Part shown: piece by piece, positions 38,201 through 44,402 of the stretch | Position numbering within the stretch: the first letter of the stretch is position 1 | Layout of the letters: the number at the start of each line of letters is the position of its first letter | NCBI RefSeq assembly: GCF_014879975.1 | Contig: NZ_CP062501.1 | Location: 1,612,001-1,676,000, forward strand | From: Vibrio bathopelagicus | GTDB lineage: Bacteria > Pseudomonadota > Gammaproteobacteria > Enterobacterales > Vibrionaceae | DNA: 64,000 bases | Reading direction: 5' to 3' | Made by a program: the position numbers and the translations under genes | The notes under the pieces: model-generated | The model's database searches: none | What the model was told of the DNA's origin: nothing | The model's input: only the letters and a program-made list of their open reading frames with translations

Positions 38201-38436
38201 TGAGGTGCGCTTTCGATGTTATTGACGAGTTGAGTGACCACCTCTTCCAACTGTTGTTCAACAGCGGCTATTTGCAGCTCAGTGAGAGGTTGAGTCTGAT
38301 CCAAATTTTGAGGTTCAATGCTTACAACTTGCACACCTTCAACTTTGGGTTGTGATGCGGGCACTTGAAGCCAAGTACCATCTGCAAGCACCTGCCATAC
38401 AACGCCACCAACTTCGATATATAAAATAGGATCCAT
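29266..38436 (-). CDS. Giant RTX repeat adhesin secreted by type I system (3056 aa)
   Basis: Surface adhesin probably used for biofilm or host attachment. No signal peptide, as expected for type I export. Layout by approximate residue: 1-135 N-terminal retention-type region (LYIEVGGVVWQVLADG, then DETLADAGFDTR); 135-555 four Ig-like modules of about 100 aa; 555-790 transition with VCBS-like part; 790-2275 and 2290-2920 a series of about 120-150 aa T1SS-143/cadherin-like modules; 2275-2290 Gly-rich Cys hinge (GGGGSC); 2928-3056 one RTX nonapeptide (GGEGSDSFVF) and a C-terminal type I target domain of the VCA0849 kind. Strongly acidic, as calcium-binding adhesins are. Only cysteines: 2280, 2376, 2389, 2525. 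No LapG-type di-alanine site is seen near the N-terminus. First gene of the six-gene export operon. Confidence 0.92.
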   Translation of the reverse strand: MDPILYIEVGGVVWQVLADGTWLQVPASQPKVEGVQVVSIEPQNLDQTQPLTELQIAAVEQQLEEVVTQLVNNIESAPQQQNSPNDQPSSSASFIAYVRSTLDETLADAGFDTRPTEYEEEDTISNDGNLDALLPSAELTVDILDGGDGYENQFEVPSVTITGTAIDVRDGRTVVITITDVNGNTVTTTAITTNETYVVNGVDLTSLAEGDLQVDAIIADDFGNSITANDSTIKDTLATIDVDFDGFGDEFYNQFEVASGALVGTVENVEDGQIITIVITDSQGVAQEYTTTVSGGAWTLVSQDYSNFAEGELTVVANTIDIAGNPTSATDTIVKDTLASITASVDDGGDGVLNSFEIQSAKFFGTVQNVEDGQTVNIRISDSTTNVIVLTATVVNGAWSVEGVDLTSFADGSMTIEADTIDVAGNPATAVNSAGVIVIDTVSPVIDIDTLDGFSILAFRSGQLTTMQGTTNVAEGLPVYIEVSDGTQTLIFEGVVDSAGNWQVENIDISALDSSAEWTIDAKVFNTVGNEAIDDMPTIILPESVVFSENIIGIFGDETQTSDIRIDFADFSFSADQTIAESLTSQSLSITITISGDKQSLTGTRSDGEIVFDAAISGSNVNINFYKAIDQEAGLDSIQTALVIEGLQTDADGTTELVIGHLPIVIKDSEPLIFDESYDVIEGEVTSGNVLNNDIDLDTQLTIKSVEVDGTTQTISGSTPVSFTLDEGVLTVFSNGHWTFVANRNLDHTVAQNITFNYVAGDSSNDFGNGTAVIDIFDGDAGLVVDGTTTSSEGDVSDGVQTVVGQFTVSAGSDNPDPASIVFNTNTLVQLDALGLTTGDEEYLISYTLANDGKTITAQANGETIFTLTLSAAASGIDVLADVTLVLEQPINHLFSNDSITLPLIIDGEDLDGTSLEQGQFDWIIQDGVDPVLTSISNASLEESDLVHGSVSDTGTFNLNVGSDFVESVFFDVGDQPQLFSGGVQIIYVVSADGNELTGYVGSESAENKAFTLSFTSPLGEADTDVTYTFELFKGLDQDNVTDELPFVVTARDDDNDETKLTLNVSVTDGGEPTIGSGTVELSEIPVADSTPSGVGSTANVTLAVTAGNDPLVFLGLDVTTGQAVLDSDGAAVTSNGEALTWRDNGNGTFDAVLGNGDAVFKIKLPDDFSLEANGSTNVDVVIELYKSIDHGSGSKDTELTIPASIVTIDSDGSRDTQESDIKIYDGKNPEISIIGSISVDEDGLLGDGQQVGSEDSSPSLGIIEGSDDVVSVTVNTTAFDALSYTSAGKAISLQAVDSDGWYYGQDSDGNNVFRTRFNTDGTTEFDLYAPLDHAYGNNGENNLALNFELVVNDADGDSSDPAIYSVNVTDAVPTARSGSIELVEGDDLNGQFLAEEFTGADGAEIISFTYRNVTHTFDNAGTPITIDLINDYDGGSIYGQFTLSPDGSYQLTTNPNVTTNPADPKIVDDIDYLVRDADGDEVVSNAELILDDNEGFIRYEDSETTEDNNAIIVVSVSTGDIDQSETVTAIEFSEASLQGGSLYLDGVLLQVVDGKVTLSGNQLTAIDSQFTGPNGQLTYRPALHESNTTSTVILAINAIISTDTVPKELTADIAVSVLPVADAPDWSDSVFTYQSVEDDADPIKLDITAQLVDQDSSEALTYTISGIPDGLNITLNGNAVKEGKEYTQTQIDKMEIRADENLAGRFEFEITAIATEAGNTFADPDDKTADIVNTVVVEISPDADTPHVSVKDYKGLEDETIFLKNVIDGSLTDIDGSESLSYQIEVQDGWSIQGGLFDLIGPNTYLVSAEAIENGVAYLLPKEDISSFTEDLFIKVTAVATESPVDSLDPINVTALSDTKTINIFLKGVVDEPIVVDGGNAHWEYDSDTKVISNQSVLNEDGLIRLDFVVQTSDDDVSEEINILLTNIPDGTLLVDSFGEPVSLTIAYIDDVTGPVFQVSNTQLNDLYLKPITDFSGELELTVIAISTEPDGDSGEFPMTLKVELSPIVDQEDGQTVSTQGIEDSQIGLNLEPSVNQDVDGSESLTGYVIDGLPADLTLYFDGSVIAVPVSGLDLESLLDSTTPTLSDLLSSGRLSVTATEDLSGTFSIPITYEITDTSPTGATDVKDISGSISVTVDARVESDTRLESSGQLYTSNDGSPVNVSDAVTFVDADMDGSEYLDYILIDVPDGYSLIIDHPNGAAQDISGNWIISANGLTSDSIQELAQEILNGMTISSPSDTPVLDIVVRARVIDGEDSKYIDTSFQIQITGHDGGGGSCDPVGPPSPIQPDGDIKTPEGEDIDLTGLLNTDVASDPDNTISFYIPADSLPEGVEISGDGVITEYDASGEVVGYSITADGLSKLTLTGLDEDFAGCLDFTIETIETSPCNGDTVTTEQTISIQVLPVVDEITVATDSTTIQEDITTDLNLELVLGDSVEDGQLITGEGNSATGKETINSLTITVSNGGTLSESPSDTGLLVDNGNGSWTVTDPSRLNDVLVTPPEHYSGEITLTVTANITDEADCVTETDTQDKTTVVTITVEPVADAANLVTENIVGDEDNYISLSSLSAELIDQDGSENMSLALKGVPEGAVVAIKVGDSYQLVPNNGVDGGTFNGNPTYEWQLDPSQLANLVILPPRDFSGDMDLVLEAITQEIGTTDIRYTESEFTVGVNPIGDKVEFFDLPEQLTGSEDEGIVIPLDANSFETNSDEFLLITVTVNGTSDPSGLIGLDRIRIGSETAQFISNGVGGVHATILVTASSVDELEFFAGDAWGNLDITITGQTVDQNTVLGNLVTDTGDPSSQDMTLVITPEPDAPLLSVEYASIVAEASGTIPLGLDLALVNPADSEVGFITIYDIPAGLTFSHGSMVDGQYVVDLADVPNLAITGGYDGVDPFEPSAEIGNNQAVGLPQTVSVEFVASGDSTITATDDNDLLIGGEGSDSFVFESSGLGSADAPSYDVIQDFDASPDTDAIDLTSILGSLNISTGVQARNYLDLEESGEGVTISIKPNGDEDVQQNILLADVTYDDLYQGDSSSALEAQILQKMIEDNNLTL

Positions 38437-38552
38437 CCTAAACCTCTTCCTTACAAAAACGCTGACATTGAGAACATCAATTTACTCAATAAAATGCGAA
38501 AAAATCAGCGAATATTTTCTAAATAATACTAGCAAAAAACAAATCATTAACA

Positions 38553-38566
38553 GTTAATTAATTAAC
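38553..38566. promoter_or_regulatory. Perfect 14-bp palindrome upstream of the adhesin gene
   Basis: gttaattaattaac lies 117 bp upstream of the adhesin start, in the divergent region shared with the M3 peptidase gene. It is AT-rich and may be a regulator site or chance. Confidence 0.35.
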
Positions 38567-38577
38567 ACTCATACGCC

Positions 38578-38629
38578 GTAATGTAAACCGATATCCTGTG
38601 ACTTACATTCCGTTATATGTAATGTCACA
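38578..38629. promoter_or_regulatory. Cluster of three AATGTAA-type sites including a long inverted repeat
   Basis: Arms tgtgacttacat (38597-38608) and atgtaatgtcaca (38617-38629) form an imperfect inverted repeat (one-base bulge, 8-bp spacer). A third related word, taatgtaa, lies at 38579-38586. The cluster sits between the divergent adhesin and M3 peptidase genes, nearer the peptidase start. It is a candidate operator; the TGTGA/TCACA ends are too far apart to be one CRP site. Confidence 0.4.
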
Positions 38630-38689
38630 AAATACATCCTGTGAATGTGTCATAATCTTGAAATTCAAGCGTTATTTTCAAGGAATCTC

Positions 38690-40537
38690 ATGACTGCTAC
38701 GAACTATCTCAACGAATTAAATCAAAAGTATCTTGCGACTCATAAAGCAAAAGAAGACTTCTTTTGGGATACTTACATGGGGATAAGTGACGACCATAAT
38801 GGGTCAACACAAGCGCAAACTCAGTGGACCGAATTTCTTAGCGCGGCTGAACAGATAGCCACTATCGAAAAGCACATTTCTGCCATTGACGAAATTCGAG
38901 ACGCTGAAGAAAAAGAGAGCACATTGACTGGACTAAATGGCTGGTTAGCGACCTTTAAATCTCACGCGATTGAATCACAACAATCTCAGAAACTGAAAGC
39001 CGGCCTAATCAAATTCGAAGCAGAGCTGTTTGAGAAAAAACAAAATCACGTAATGACTTACGTCAATGAGATGGGTGAAGAAACAGAAGGCTCTTTGCCT
39101 GTTCTAGGCTCAACAGTTAGAACCAATAGTAATGAAAAGGTAAGGCTTTCTGCACACCAAACATTGCTCGATTTAGAACAGTGGTTACTGGCAAATGGCT
39201 TCATTGAACTCATCAAAAAGCGTAACCAATTTGCTCAGTCACTTGGTTTCAAAACCTTTTTTGATTACTCAGTAGTTAAAACCGAACAGATGACAACAGA
39301 GCAACTGTTTACGATCCTGGACGACTTCGATGCGCGCACGCGCGATAGCCATCAACAAAGTCTAACGAACTTAGCTGAGCAGAAAGGTGAAAGTGCACTG
39401 CAAGCTCATAACTTCACCTACTCTTTTGCTGGTGACGTTATGAATGACTTAGACCCTTATGTCCCCTTCTCAAAATCACTGAGACGCTGGATAGAATCTT
39501 TTGGTCGCCTAAACATCGAATACTCTCAAGCCACGTTGAAATTGGATTTACTTGATCGTAAAGGAAAATACCCTAATGGCTTCTGTCATGGGCCGATCCC
39601 TTCTTTCTACGACCAAGGCACTTGGGTTGCAGCTCAAGTCAACTTCACAAGCAACGCTAAACCCGATCAAGTAGGCAGTGGTTATGATGGGATTAACACT
39701 CTGTTTCACGAAGGTGGGCACGCGGCGCATTTTGCCAATGTGAAAATGAACGCGCCTTGTTTCTCTCAAGAGTTTGCACCAACCTCGATGGCCTACGCTG
39801 AAACTCAGTCGATGTTCTGTGACAGCTTGTTGAACGACGCCGATTGGTTAAAACAGTACGCGCTTAATTCAGAAGGCCAACCTGTGCCAGACGAATTGAT
39901 TAAAGCGATTATTGATAACAAACAACCGTTTAGAGCCTATCAAGAACGCAGCATTCTTGTGGTCCCTTATTTTGAGCGTGCACTTTACGAACTGGCCGAT
40001 GAAGACCTAACACCTGAAAAGATCACGGCACTTGCACGTAGGAGTGAAAAGGCAATTCTTGGATTGGCTTGCAGCCCTCGCCCACTGATGGCGATCCCAC
40101 ATCTACTGTCGGATGAAGCATCTTGTTCATATCAAGGTTACCTATTGGCTCACATGGCGGTGTATCAAACACGTGCTTATTTCACCGACAAGTTTGGGTA
40201 CTTAACGGATAACCCAGAGATCGGGCCTTTATTGGCGAAACACTATTGGCATAAAGGCAATAGCGTGAACCATAACGGAACAATAGAAAGCCTGACGGGG
40301 GAAGGCTTCAATGCCAAATACCTTGCGGATGAATGTAATTTATCACCAGAACAAGCATGGGCGATTGAAGAAAGAAAAATCAAACAACTGGCTTCTCGAG
40401 AACGTACACAAATCGCTGATTTGAATGCGAAGATATCGATCGTTGATGGGGCAACCGAGTTGGCGAATAATGATAAATCAAACCATCAGATGTGTGATGA
40501 GTTTGAGCACTTTATTGTTGGGCAATACGGTCGATAA
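38690..40537 (+). CDS. M3-family metallopeptidase (oligoendopeptidase F-like)
   Basis: Cytoplasmic zinc endopeptidase of 615 aa expected to cut medium-length peptides. The gluzincin motif HEGGH is at residues 340-344 within TLFHEGGHAAHF, and the third ligand Glu is in the downstream AYAETQSMFCD. The overall layout (helical N-terminal lid, then catalytic bowl) and length fit oligoendopeptidase/M3 enzymes. The ATG at 38690 follows AAGGA at good spacing; an upstream in-frame start would add 15 residues. Transcribed divergently from the adhesin operon. Confidence 0.9.
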   Translation: MTATNYLNELNQKYLATHKAKEDFFWDTYMGISDDHNGSTQAQTQWTEFLSAAEQIATIEKHISAIDEIRDAEEKESTLTGLNGWLATFKSHAIESQQSQKLKAGLIKFEAELFEKKQNHVMTYVNEMGEETEGSLPVLGSTVRTNSNEKVRLSAHQTLLDLEQWLLANGFIELIKKRNQFAQSLGFKTFFDYSVVKTEQMTTEQLFTILDDFDARTRDSHQQSLTNLAEQKGESALQAHNFTYSFAGDVMNDLDPYVPFSKSLRRWIESFGRLNIEYSQATLKLDLLDRKGKYPNGFCHGPIPSFYDQGTWVAAQVNFTSNAKPDQVGSGYDGINTLFHEGGHAAHFANVKMNAPCFSQEFAPTSMAYAETQSMFCDSLLNDADWLKQYALNSEGQPVPDELIKAIIDNKQPFRAYQERSILVVPYFERALYELADEDLTPEKITALARRSEKAILGLACSPRPLMAIPHLLSDEASCSYQGYLLAHMAVYQTRAYFTDKFGYLTDNPEIGPLLAKHYWHKGNSVNHNGTIESLTGEGFNAKYLADECNLSPEQAWAIEERKIKQLASRERTQIADLNAKISIVDGATELANNDKSNHQMCDEFEHFIVGQYGR

Positions 40538-40611
40538 CAATAGTCTATAATAACAGTCGATAGATTGTGTTTGAGCCTCTGTAACAAAGATTAAGTTCAA
40601 AACTAAAACGA

Positions 40612-40641
40612 AAAAAAGGACGATAAGTTATCGTCCTTTTT
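40612..40641. terminator. Bidirectional terminator between the M3 peptidase and the 103-aa gene
   Basis: Perfect 13-bp stem aaaaggacgataa / ttatcgtcctttt with a one-base loop as drawn (in practice a 3-5 nt loop), with A-run and T-run on opposite sides. Confidence 0.88.
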
Positions 40642-40657
40642 GTATTCAGCTTTGGAT

Positions 40658-40969
40658 CTATGCCGTGACACATGCCGAGCGAGTTTCACAATTAAACTCA
40701 ACATCAACAGAATCAACACTTCGCAATGATTTTCGATGTATGCCAAATACTTGCCCCGTCAAAACAATATAAAAATTCTCTGTTTTGAGTAAATTCCAAG
40801 CTTCATCAAGAGATTCAGCATAAACCTTATTCTTGAGATCTTGTGGGCGAGTACCTGCGACTCTTCCATGTTTACGCGCCAATTCAAATAATCCATTACG
40901 ATTCGGTTTACACGTAAACAGGGTATCATTTCCATAAATAACACCCTTGGCTGTAATGCTTTTAATCAT
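40658..40969 (-). CDS. Hypothetical protein, 103 aa
   Basis: Small soluble protein starting MIKSITAKGVIYGNDTLFTC. The ATG at 40969 is chosen because ggaga precedes it; the open frame extends 17 codons upstream without a ribosome-binding site. No signal peptide or membrane segment. It contains KPNRNGLFELARKHGRVAG, which is basic, and two closely spaced Cys at the C-terminus (VEFNCETRSACVTA). I recognise no family. The neighbouring porin gene is on the same strand, but 155 bp separates them, so a shared transcript is uncertain. Confidence 0.65.
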   Translation of the reverse strand: MIKSITAKGVIYGNDTLFTCKPNRNGLFELARKHGRVAGTRPQDLKNKVYAESLDEAWNLLKTENFYIVLTGQVFGIHRKSLRSVDSVDVEFNCETRSACVTA

Positions 40970-41124
40970 TACATTTCTCCAGATAATAATTCCACTCGTA
41001 GCACTTGAGTGACATACCACATGCCGATATGTGGATGCTTACACTGCAAAAAGAAGAGAACATGGTGTAACGACCGGGCAAGCTATTACACCATTACCAT
41101 CAAATGTCCTAGAAGCTTAAGCTA

Positions 41125-42159
41125 TTAGAAGTAGTAGTAAGCAGCTGCGAATACGTGTGTTTCTTCGTCGTACTGTGCGCCTGTTGTACCAATGCGTGCG
41201 CCTTCAATGTCTTGTTTGATATCGATGCCCATATCAGCATTGTCAGCAATACGGTACATAGCTGCGATGTTGATGTAAGAAGCATCTACATCCGCTTGGC
41301 CATCAAGTTCATTATTGCTAGATGCGTAACCAGCTGCAATTGTTAGGTCTTCAGATAGCGTGTAACCACCAGACAGGTAGTAACCTGTATTTTTAGCTGA
41401 ATCACTCTCTTCAATCCAAGAGTTTAAACCTAGCTTAAGAGCGCCAACTTTCACGTTACCTGCCACTGTGTAAACTTCGTAATTAGCATCGTCATCACGA
41501 GCTTCATAACCAGCGTATACATTGAATACTTCTTGCTCTAAACCGATGTAGCCGTTGATGCCTTTATCGGCGTCATTATGATCGTCACCTGTTTCAAAGT
41601 AAGAAATACCGTAAGCGATACCATTGGTTGCACCCTGGAATTTAACCACATTGAACGCATCAGAAGCGTCACCAGCAGAAGCACCGAACTCATAAGTGTT
41701 ATCACCTGCGCCATCAACTTTATCTAGTGCAGTATCGTTTTCCCAACCGAATGAAGCGATACCGTAACCAGTATCAAAACCAAGCCACGCTTTATCTACG
41801 TCTGTCGCAGGGCCAGTATCGATACCGTTTGTCCAACCAGCTGTTGCTGCGTCATTTGCTGAAACGTTGTTGTCTGTCGTGTAGTTCACCATCATGTCAG
41901 TTTCGAAGTAACCAACAAAACGGTTGTTACGGTAACTTACCGCAAGCGTTAGGCCAGTCGCCCAATCATCGTAAAATGCTTTAGAGCCCGTGTCGTAGTA
42001 ACCACCAACACCGAAAGAACCTGCTACTGAGAATTGATCTTTGTGCATAGAATCAAAAGCAAACATCTCTTCATTCTGGCTATTTTGGCTGCTTGTGTTT
42101 ACAGCGAATGCTGAAGTTGAAATGCTTGCAATCGCAAGTGCTACTAATGTTTTTTTCAT
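41125..42159 (-). CDS. Outer-membrane porin
   Basis: Beta-barrel porin of 344 aa. Signal peptide MKKTLVALAIASISTSAFA, then alternating-strand sequence with aromatic girdles and the barrel-closing C-terminal strand ending AAAYYYF (terminal Phe, the BAM signal). The mature part is Asp/Asn/Gly-rich (GWTNGIDTGPATDVDKAWLG), as in Vibrio general porins. The ATG at 42159 has an aggtag motif ahead of it; a GTG three codons earlier is possible. Substrate selectivity unknown. Confidence 0.88.
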   Translation of the reverse strand: MKKTLVALAIASISTSAFAVNTSSQNSQNEEMFAFDSMHKDQFSVAGSFGVGGYYDTGSKAFYDDWATGLTLAVSYRNNRFVGYFETDMMVNYTTDNNVSANDAATAGWTNGIDTGPATDVDKAWLGFDTGYGIASFGWENDTALDKVDGAGDNTYEFGASAGDASDAFNVVKFQGATNGIAYGISYFETGDDHNDADKGINGYIGLEQEVFNVYAGYEARDDDANYEVYTVAGNVKVGALKLGLNSWIEESDSAKNTGYYLSGGYTLSEDLTIAAGYASSNNELDGQADVDASYINIAAMYRIADNADMGIDIKQDIEGARIGTTGAQYDEETHVFAAAYYYF

Positions 42160-42314
42160 GATTACCACTACCTATATATTGATTCGGCCTTGTTAGTCCG
42201 GCCTTTTGGAGTGGCGCTATTGTTCAAAAATTCCAGTTATTGATATACCGTAAAATTACTGAAATTTTATAGCCGGGATGAATTTAATTAAATAATGATA
42301 TGTTGATATCGCTT

Positions 42315-43331
42315 TTATATTGAGAAACGCAAACCGAGCGTAAAACCGATGTCGGTACTGTTGTCCATGTTACGGATGTTTTCTATCATCAGAGCTTCAA
42401 TCGCGAGTTGATACAGACGGTAACGATAGCCTACAACCACTTCGTTAGAGGGTTCAGAAAAGTCTGGATCGTTGCTCGCCCACCCTTGGTAATTGAGAGA
42501 TTCAATAAGAAAACTGTGGCGCTGATTCAACCGATACTCATATCCTATCGCCCAACTTGTACTTAGGTTTTCAAGGCTTAGGTTCTCATGGCTAACTAGA
42601 TCACCATCGCTGTTTCGATGCACGAGTCCAATCGTGGAGAAAATACTGTGTCTTACTGTAATGTAGCTGTAGTTGAGTTGAACGCCTTGCTCAAAACTGG
42701 TCCTTTCAAATTGTCCATCTCTAACATTATTGTAAAACAGCGAACCACCAGCAGAGAGCGACATTAGCCCCCGAGAATACAGCAACAACTCATTGTAAAA
42801 AGTCAGCGCATTGGTTAAATCATCCCCCTCAAAATCAGACAAATGAACGCCAGCATCATAAAAGTCCATGGTGAACTGATCATCAGCTACTTCATCACGA
42901 CCATTCTGCCCAATACCAAACAGATCATGAAACCCCATCACAAAGCTGTCCAAGCCGTTATCTTTCGCTGTGACGACACGATAATCAAGCTCAGTTTTCC
43001 AGACAGGAGACGCTTGCCACTGAACAGCAATATTTGATTGGTTTTGGTAGTAGTCGAGCGCATAAGCACTAGTGTGCGCCCATATGCTCGCCTGTGTATA
43101 AGACGATTTGAACTCAACACTACCGGCTCTTTTGGGTTCAGCAGAACGGAGTTGGGTTGAAAGCACATTTGAATGAATCGGAGATTGTGCATAAACAAAC
43201 ATTGGAGAGATACTAGCGTGTGTAATCGGATGAAAAACGGTCAACATCGATACTGAAATAGACAGTAACGTCCTTAAACTTTTCACAGTGTTTACTCGGT
43301 TATAGAAATGCCCGATTCTATTAAAAAACAC
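42315..43331 (-). CDS. DUF3187-family outer-membrane protein
   Basis: Predicted outer-membrane beta-barrel of up to 338 aa. The signature FHDLFGIGQNGRDEV near residue 125-140 matches the DUF3187 family as I know it, and the C-terminus ends in an amphipathic strand with IGFTLGLRFSI. Translation probably starts at a GTG: the first possible one is at 43331, while a later GTG (codon 16, VKSLRTLLSISVSML) would give a cleaner signal peptide cut near ITHA-S. Function unknown. Divergent from a LuxR-type regulator gene. Confidence 0.75.
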   Translation of the reverse strand: MFFNRIGHFYNRVNTVKSLRTLLSISVSMLTVFHPITHASISPMFVYAQSPIHSNVLSTQLRSAEPKRAGSVEFKSSYTQASIWAHTSAYALDYYQNQSNIAVQWQASPVWKTELDYRVVTAKDNGLDSFVMGFHDLFGIGQNGRDEVADDQFTMDFYDAGVHLSDFEGDDLTNALTFYNELLLYSRGLMSLSAGGSLFYNNVRDGQFERTSFEQGVQLNYSYITVRHSIFSTIGLVHRNSDGDLVSHENLSLENLSTSWAIGYEYRLNQRHSFLIESLNYQGWASNDPDFSEPSNEVVVGYRYRLYQLAIEALMIENIRNMDNSTDIGFTLGLRFSI

Positions 43332-43343
43332 CGTTCAATTAAT

Positions 43344-43359
43344 GCAGTAAATATACTGC
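43344..43359. promoter_or_regulatory. Inverted repeat between the DUF3187 and LuxR-type genes
   Basis: gcagtaaatatactgc has perfect 6-bp arms around 4 bp, just upstream of the DUF3187 gene start. Its position between a regulator and a divergent target makes it a candidate operator. Confidence 0.35.
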
Positions 43360-43507
43360 TTATCACTCAGTAATATAGAACCAAGAGTTATAAAAAAATG
43401 AAAATTAGAACCTCTGATGTATATAAGAATCTTATCTTGCACAGAGCTACTTGAACGAATATCTTCTGTGCATGAATGAATCGACCTCTAATTGATAAGG
43501 GAAAGAT

Positions 43508-44302
43508 GTGAGTGCTCTATATCAGAATTTTGAACAGTTACTAATGAAACAATCGACCTCTCTTATTAATAGCGATCCAAGAAACTTTCAAGAAACTTGG
43601 TCAGAGGCAAGCTTTGATGTTTTAGATTGGTTCGATATCGATAGGCTCACACTTTACCCAAATTCTATGGTGCTGTTGGAAGATGGGAAAACATGCTCAG
43701 TATCCAAGTCGCACATTCCATCGATCAACAAGAGAGACTTCGTTGGTTGCAATCACTTGGAATATTTAAAGCTTCTCAAAACCAACGAAACTTACTTGGA
43801 GTTTTCAGAAGCGCAGCTCGCTATCAGTCAAAATGATGTGTTAAGTGAGTTGTACGATCAAGGTGGAAAGTGGCACTGCATCATTCCTCTTCAGCTATTT
43901 AACCAACGCTGGGGCGCATTATCTTTTACTAATTTTCACGACAATAACAAAACATTAGGGTTAGAAGATATTAAACGATTGAAGCTGGTGTGCGAGGTCT
44001 GGCTTTGCTACTGGCAGCACTCTACCTTAGCAAGAACGCTAAACCAGAGTGAAAACTTGTGGGAAGATGATAGCGACAAATTATTGCTGTTGACTCAAAA
44101 ACAGACCAAGGTACTGTCTCTTATTGCTCAAGGATTTAGCGCCAAAGAGTGCGCTGATAAATTGCACTTGAGCCCCCGCACCATTGAATCGCATAAATAC
44201 AGAATGCTTGGTTTAATGGAACTCAATAACCACAACGAATTAGTACAATTTGCCTTGCGTAACGGCCTCGGTATCTCGGAAAATCAACACACCACACGAT
44301 AG
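43508..44302 (+). CDS. LuxR-family transcriptional regulator
   Basis: DNA-binding protein of 264 aa with a C-terminal LuxR/GerE helix-turn-helix (about 195-250: LTQKQTKVLSLIAQGFSAKE, then LSPRTIESHKYRML). The N-terminal 180 residues are not a receiver domain (no Asp phosphorylation pattern); the stretch WHCIIPLQLFNQRWGALSFT resembles a GAF-like sensor fold. The start is GTG, with aaggga at good distance; the nearer ATG is followed at once by a stop. Likely controls the divergent DUF3187 gene and possibly the porin; ligand unknown. Confidence 0.85.
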   Translation: MSALYQNFEQLLMKQSTSLINSDPRNFQETWSEASFDVLDWFDIDRLTLYPNSMVLLEDGKTCSVSKSHIPSINKRDFVGCNHLEYLKLLKTNETYLEFSEAQLAISQNDVLSELYDQGGKWHCIIPLQLFNQRWGALSFTNFHDNNKTLGLEDIKRLKLVCEVWLCYWQHSTLARTLNQSENLWEDDSDKLLLLTQKQTKVLSLIAQGFSAKECADKLHLSPRTIESHKYRMLGLMELNNHNELVQFALRNGLGISENQHTTR

Positions 44303-44310
44303 CCTTTTTG

Positions 44311-44402
44311 TAGCTTAGGTTATCTTGTACCTTAGCTATTGTGCACTTAGCTATTTTGCATCTTAGTTCTTGCGTAACTTAATTTTTTTGTACTAAAGCT
44401 AT
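44311..44402. repeat. Degenerate 15-17 bp tandem repeats (ttgtaccttagctatt type), about five units
   Basis: Loosely repeated units such as ttgtaccttagctatt, gtgcacttagctatt and ttgcatcttagttctt fill the space between the LuxR-type gene and the end of the RecX-like gene, running into its stop codon. No ORF or terminator hairpin is visible there. Confidence 0.55.

Noticed and set aside
38597-38629. CRP site in the adhesin promoter region
   Set aside because: TGTGA and TCACA ends are 23 bp apart, not 6, so they do not form a CRP site; kept only as an unspecified inverted repeat.
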